Below, piece by piece: positions 4,941-5,310 of a stretch of DNA of 5,310 bases (positions are counted from its first letter, which is position 1; the number at the start of each line of letters is the position of its first letter). The position numbers and the translations under genes are program-made. This DNA is from Desulfonatronum sp. (GTDB taxonomy: Bacteria; Desulfobacterota; Desulfovibrionia; Desulfovibrionales; Desulfonatronaceae), in assembly GCA_007127655.1 (NCBI GenBank), contig SKYX01000105.1, positions 1 through 5,310 of the forward strand, written 5' to 3'. Under the pieces are notes generated by a model that was given only the letters and a program-made list of their open reading frames with translations, ran no database searches and was not told where the DNA came from.

Positions 4941-5310
4941 CGCTCCCGGGCCAAGGCGGCCTCTTCATGGCGCCCCTGGCTTTCCAGGGCCTTGGCCAGC
5001 ACGTCCCAGTACGCGCCCTGTTCCGGAAACAGGGCCACGCTTTGCCTGGCCAGGGTTTCGGCGATTTCCGCGTCCTCGCCCTGTTCGAGATACATCTTGG
5101 CCAGCAGATGCATGGCCAGGGCGTCCTTGGGGTTATGTACCAGGGCTTGATGCAGGTGCTCTCGGGCCTGTTCGAGATTGCCTTCCCGCAATTCCAGCCG
5201 AGCCAGGTGACGGTGGGTCAGCCCTTCGCCGCCCGGGAGCGAGCGGGCCCGGGCGTAACAATCCCGCGCGGCCTCCATGTCGTCGCTCTGCTCGGCCAGT
5301 TGCCCCAGGC
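4928..5310 (-). CDS. Tetratricopeptide-repeat protein, C-terminal part
   Basis: The frame is open to the window edge, so this is the last 126 residues of a longer protein whose start lies beyond 5310; the internal Met at 5278 sits inside a repeat and is not the likely start. At least three TPR units with the usual G/A-Y/L-A and A-x-P spacing are visible: one ending DMEAARDCYARA, one running HRHLARLELREGNLEQAREHLHQALVHNPKD, and one from ALAMHLLAKMYLEQG to ALFPEQ, followed by a capping helix pair and a short tail. TPRs are protein-protein interaction scaffolds; no catalytic domain is visible in this part, and the role and location cannot be told. The stop (TGA, 4928-4930) falls within the repeat that ends at 4940. 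Confidence 0.87.
   Translation of the reverse strand, partial: LGQLAEQSDDMEAARDCYARARSLPGGEGLTHRHLARLELREGNLEQAREHLHQALVHNPKDALAMHLLAKMYLEQGEDAEIAETLARQSVALFPEQGAYWDVLAKALESQGRHEEAALARERLGR

Noticed and set aside
1..5310. tRNA, rRNA or riboswitch
   Set aside because: No cloverleaf, rRNA signature or recognisable aptamer core was seen on either strand; a covariance-model scan would be the decisive test.

Overview
The window is a gene-dense piece of a bacterial chromosome, moderately GC-rich, from a Gram-negative. It encodes an outer-membrane beta-barrel with a signal peptide and an exported c-type haem protein. The mix of genes (stand-alone CheY-like receiver, FadL-type porin beside a MarR regulator, small monohaem cytochrome with CutA, HEPN/MNT module) and the many short palindromic repeats would fit a deltaproteobacterium such as a Desulfovibrio relative. 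That placement is an impression from protein style, not a demonstrated assignment.

Layout, left to right. Positions 1-117 hold the right part of a dispersed repeat with a hairpin. It lies directly downstream of a minus-strand single-domain response regulator (118-486). Next on the minus strand is a FadL/OmpP1/TodX-family outer-membrane transporter (691-2016), with a hairpin terminator candidate just after its stop. A 269-bp divergent intergenic region separates it from a plus-strand MarR-family regulator (2286-2750). The palindrome CCAATAATTGG next to the marR start is the best operator candidate, and the pair reads as a regulator and its target for uptake or sensing of a hydrophobic compound. 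A perfect 32-bp palindrome lies immediately after marR, and a partial copy of it supplies the marR stop codon. Then comes a two-gene plus-strand operon: a short monohaem c-type cytochrome (3046-3339) and cutA (3351-3677). A complex nested inverted-repeat element (about 3723-3916) separates this from a plus-strand MNT nucleotidyltransferase/HEPN pair (3997-4293 and 4290-4766). That pair has the hallmarks of an MntA-HepT (type VII) toxin-antitoxin module, including the RX4HXY motif. After it lies a cruciform-forming repeat (4804-4853) inside a longer element that matches the left edge of the window. The window ends within the C-terminal part of a minus-strand TPR protein (4928-5310, start outside the window).

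No unmistakably new multi-gene system is visible. The most interesting content is (i) the MntA-HepT-like module lying between two different palindromic repeat elements, (ii) a roughly 120-bp direct repeat at both ends of the window, each copy abutting the 3' end of an unrelated minus-strand gene, (iii) three or four distinct palindromic repeat families in 5.3 kb, and (iv) the divergent MarR/FadL pair with a candidate operator and a structured fadL leader.
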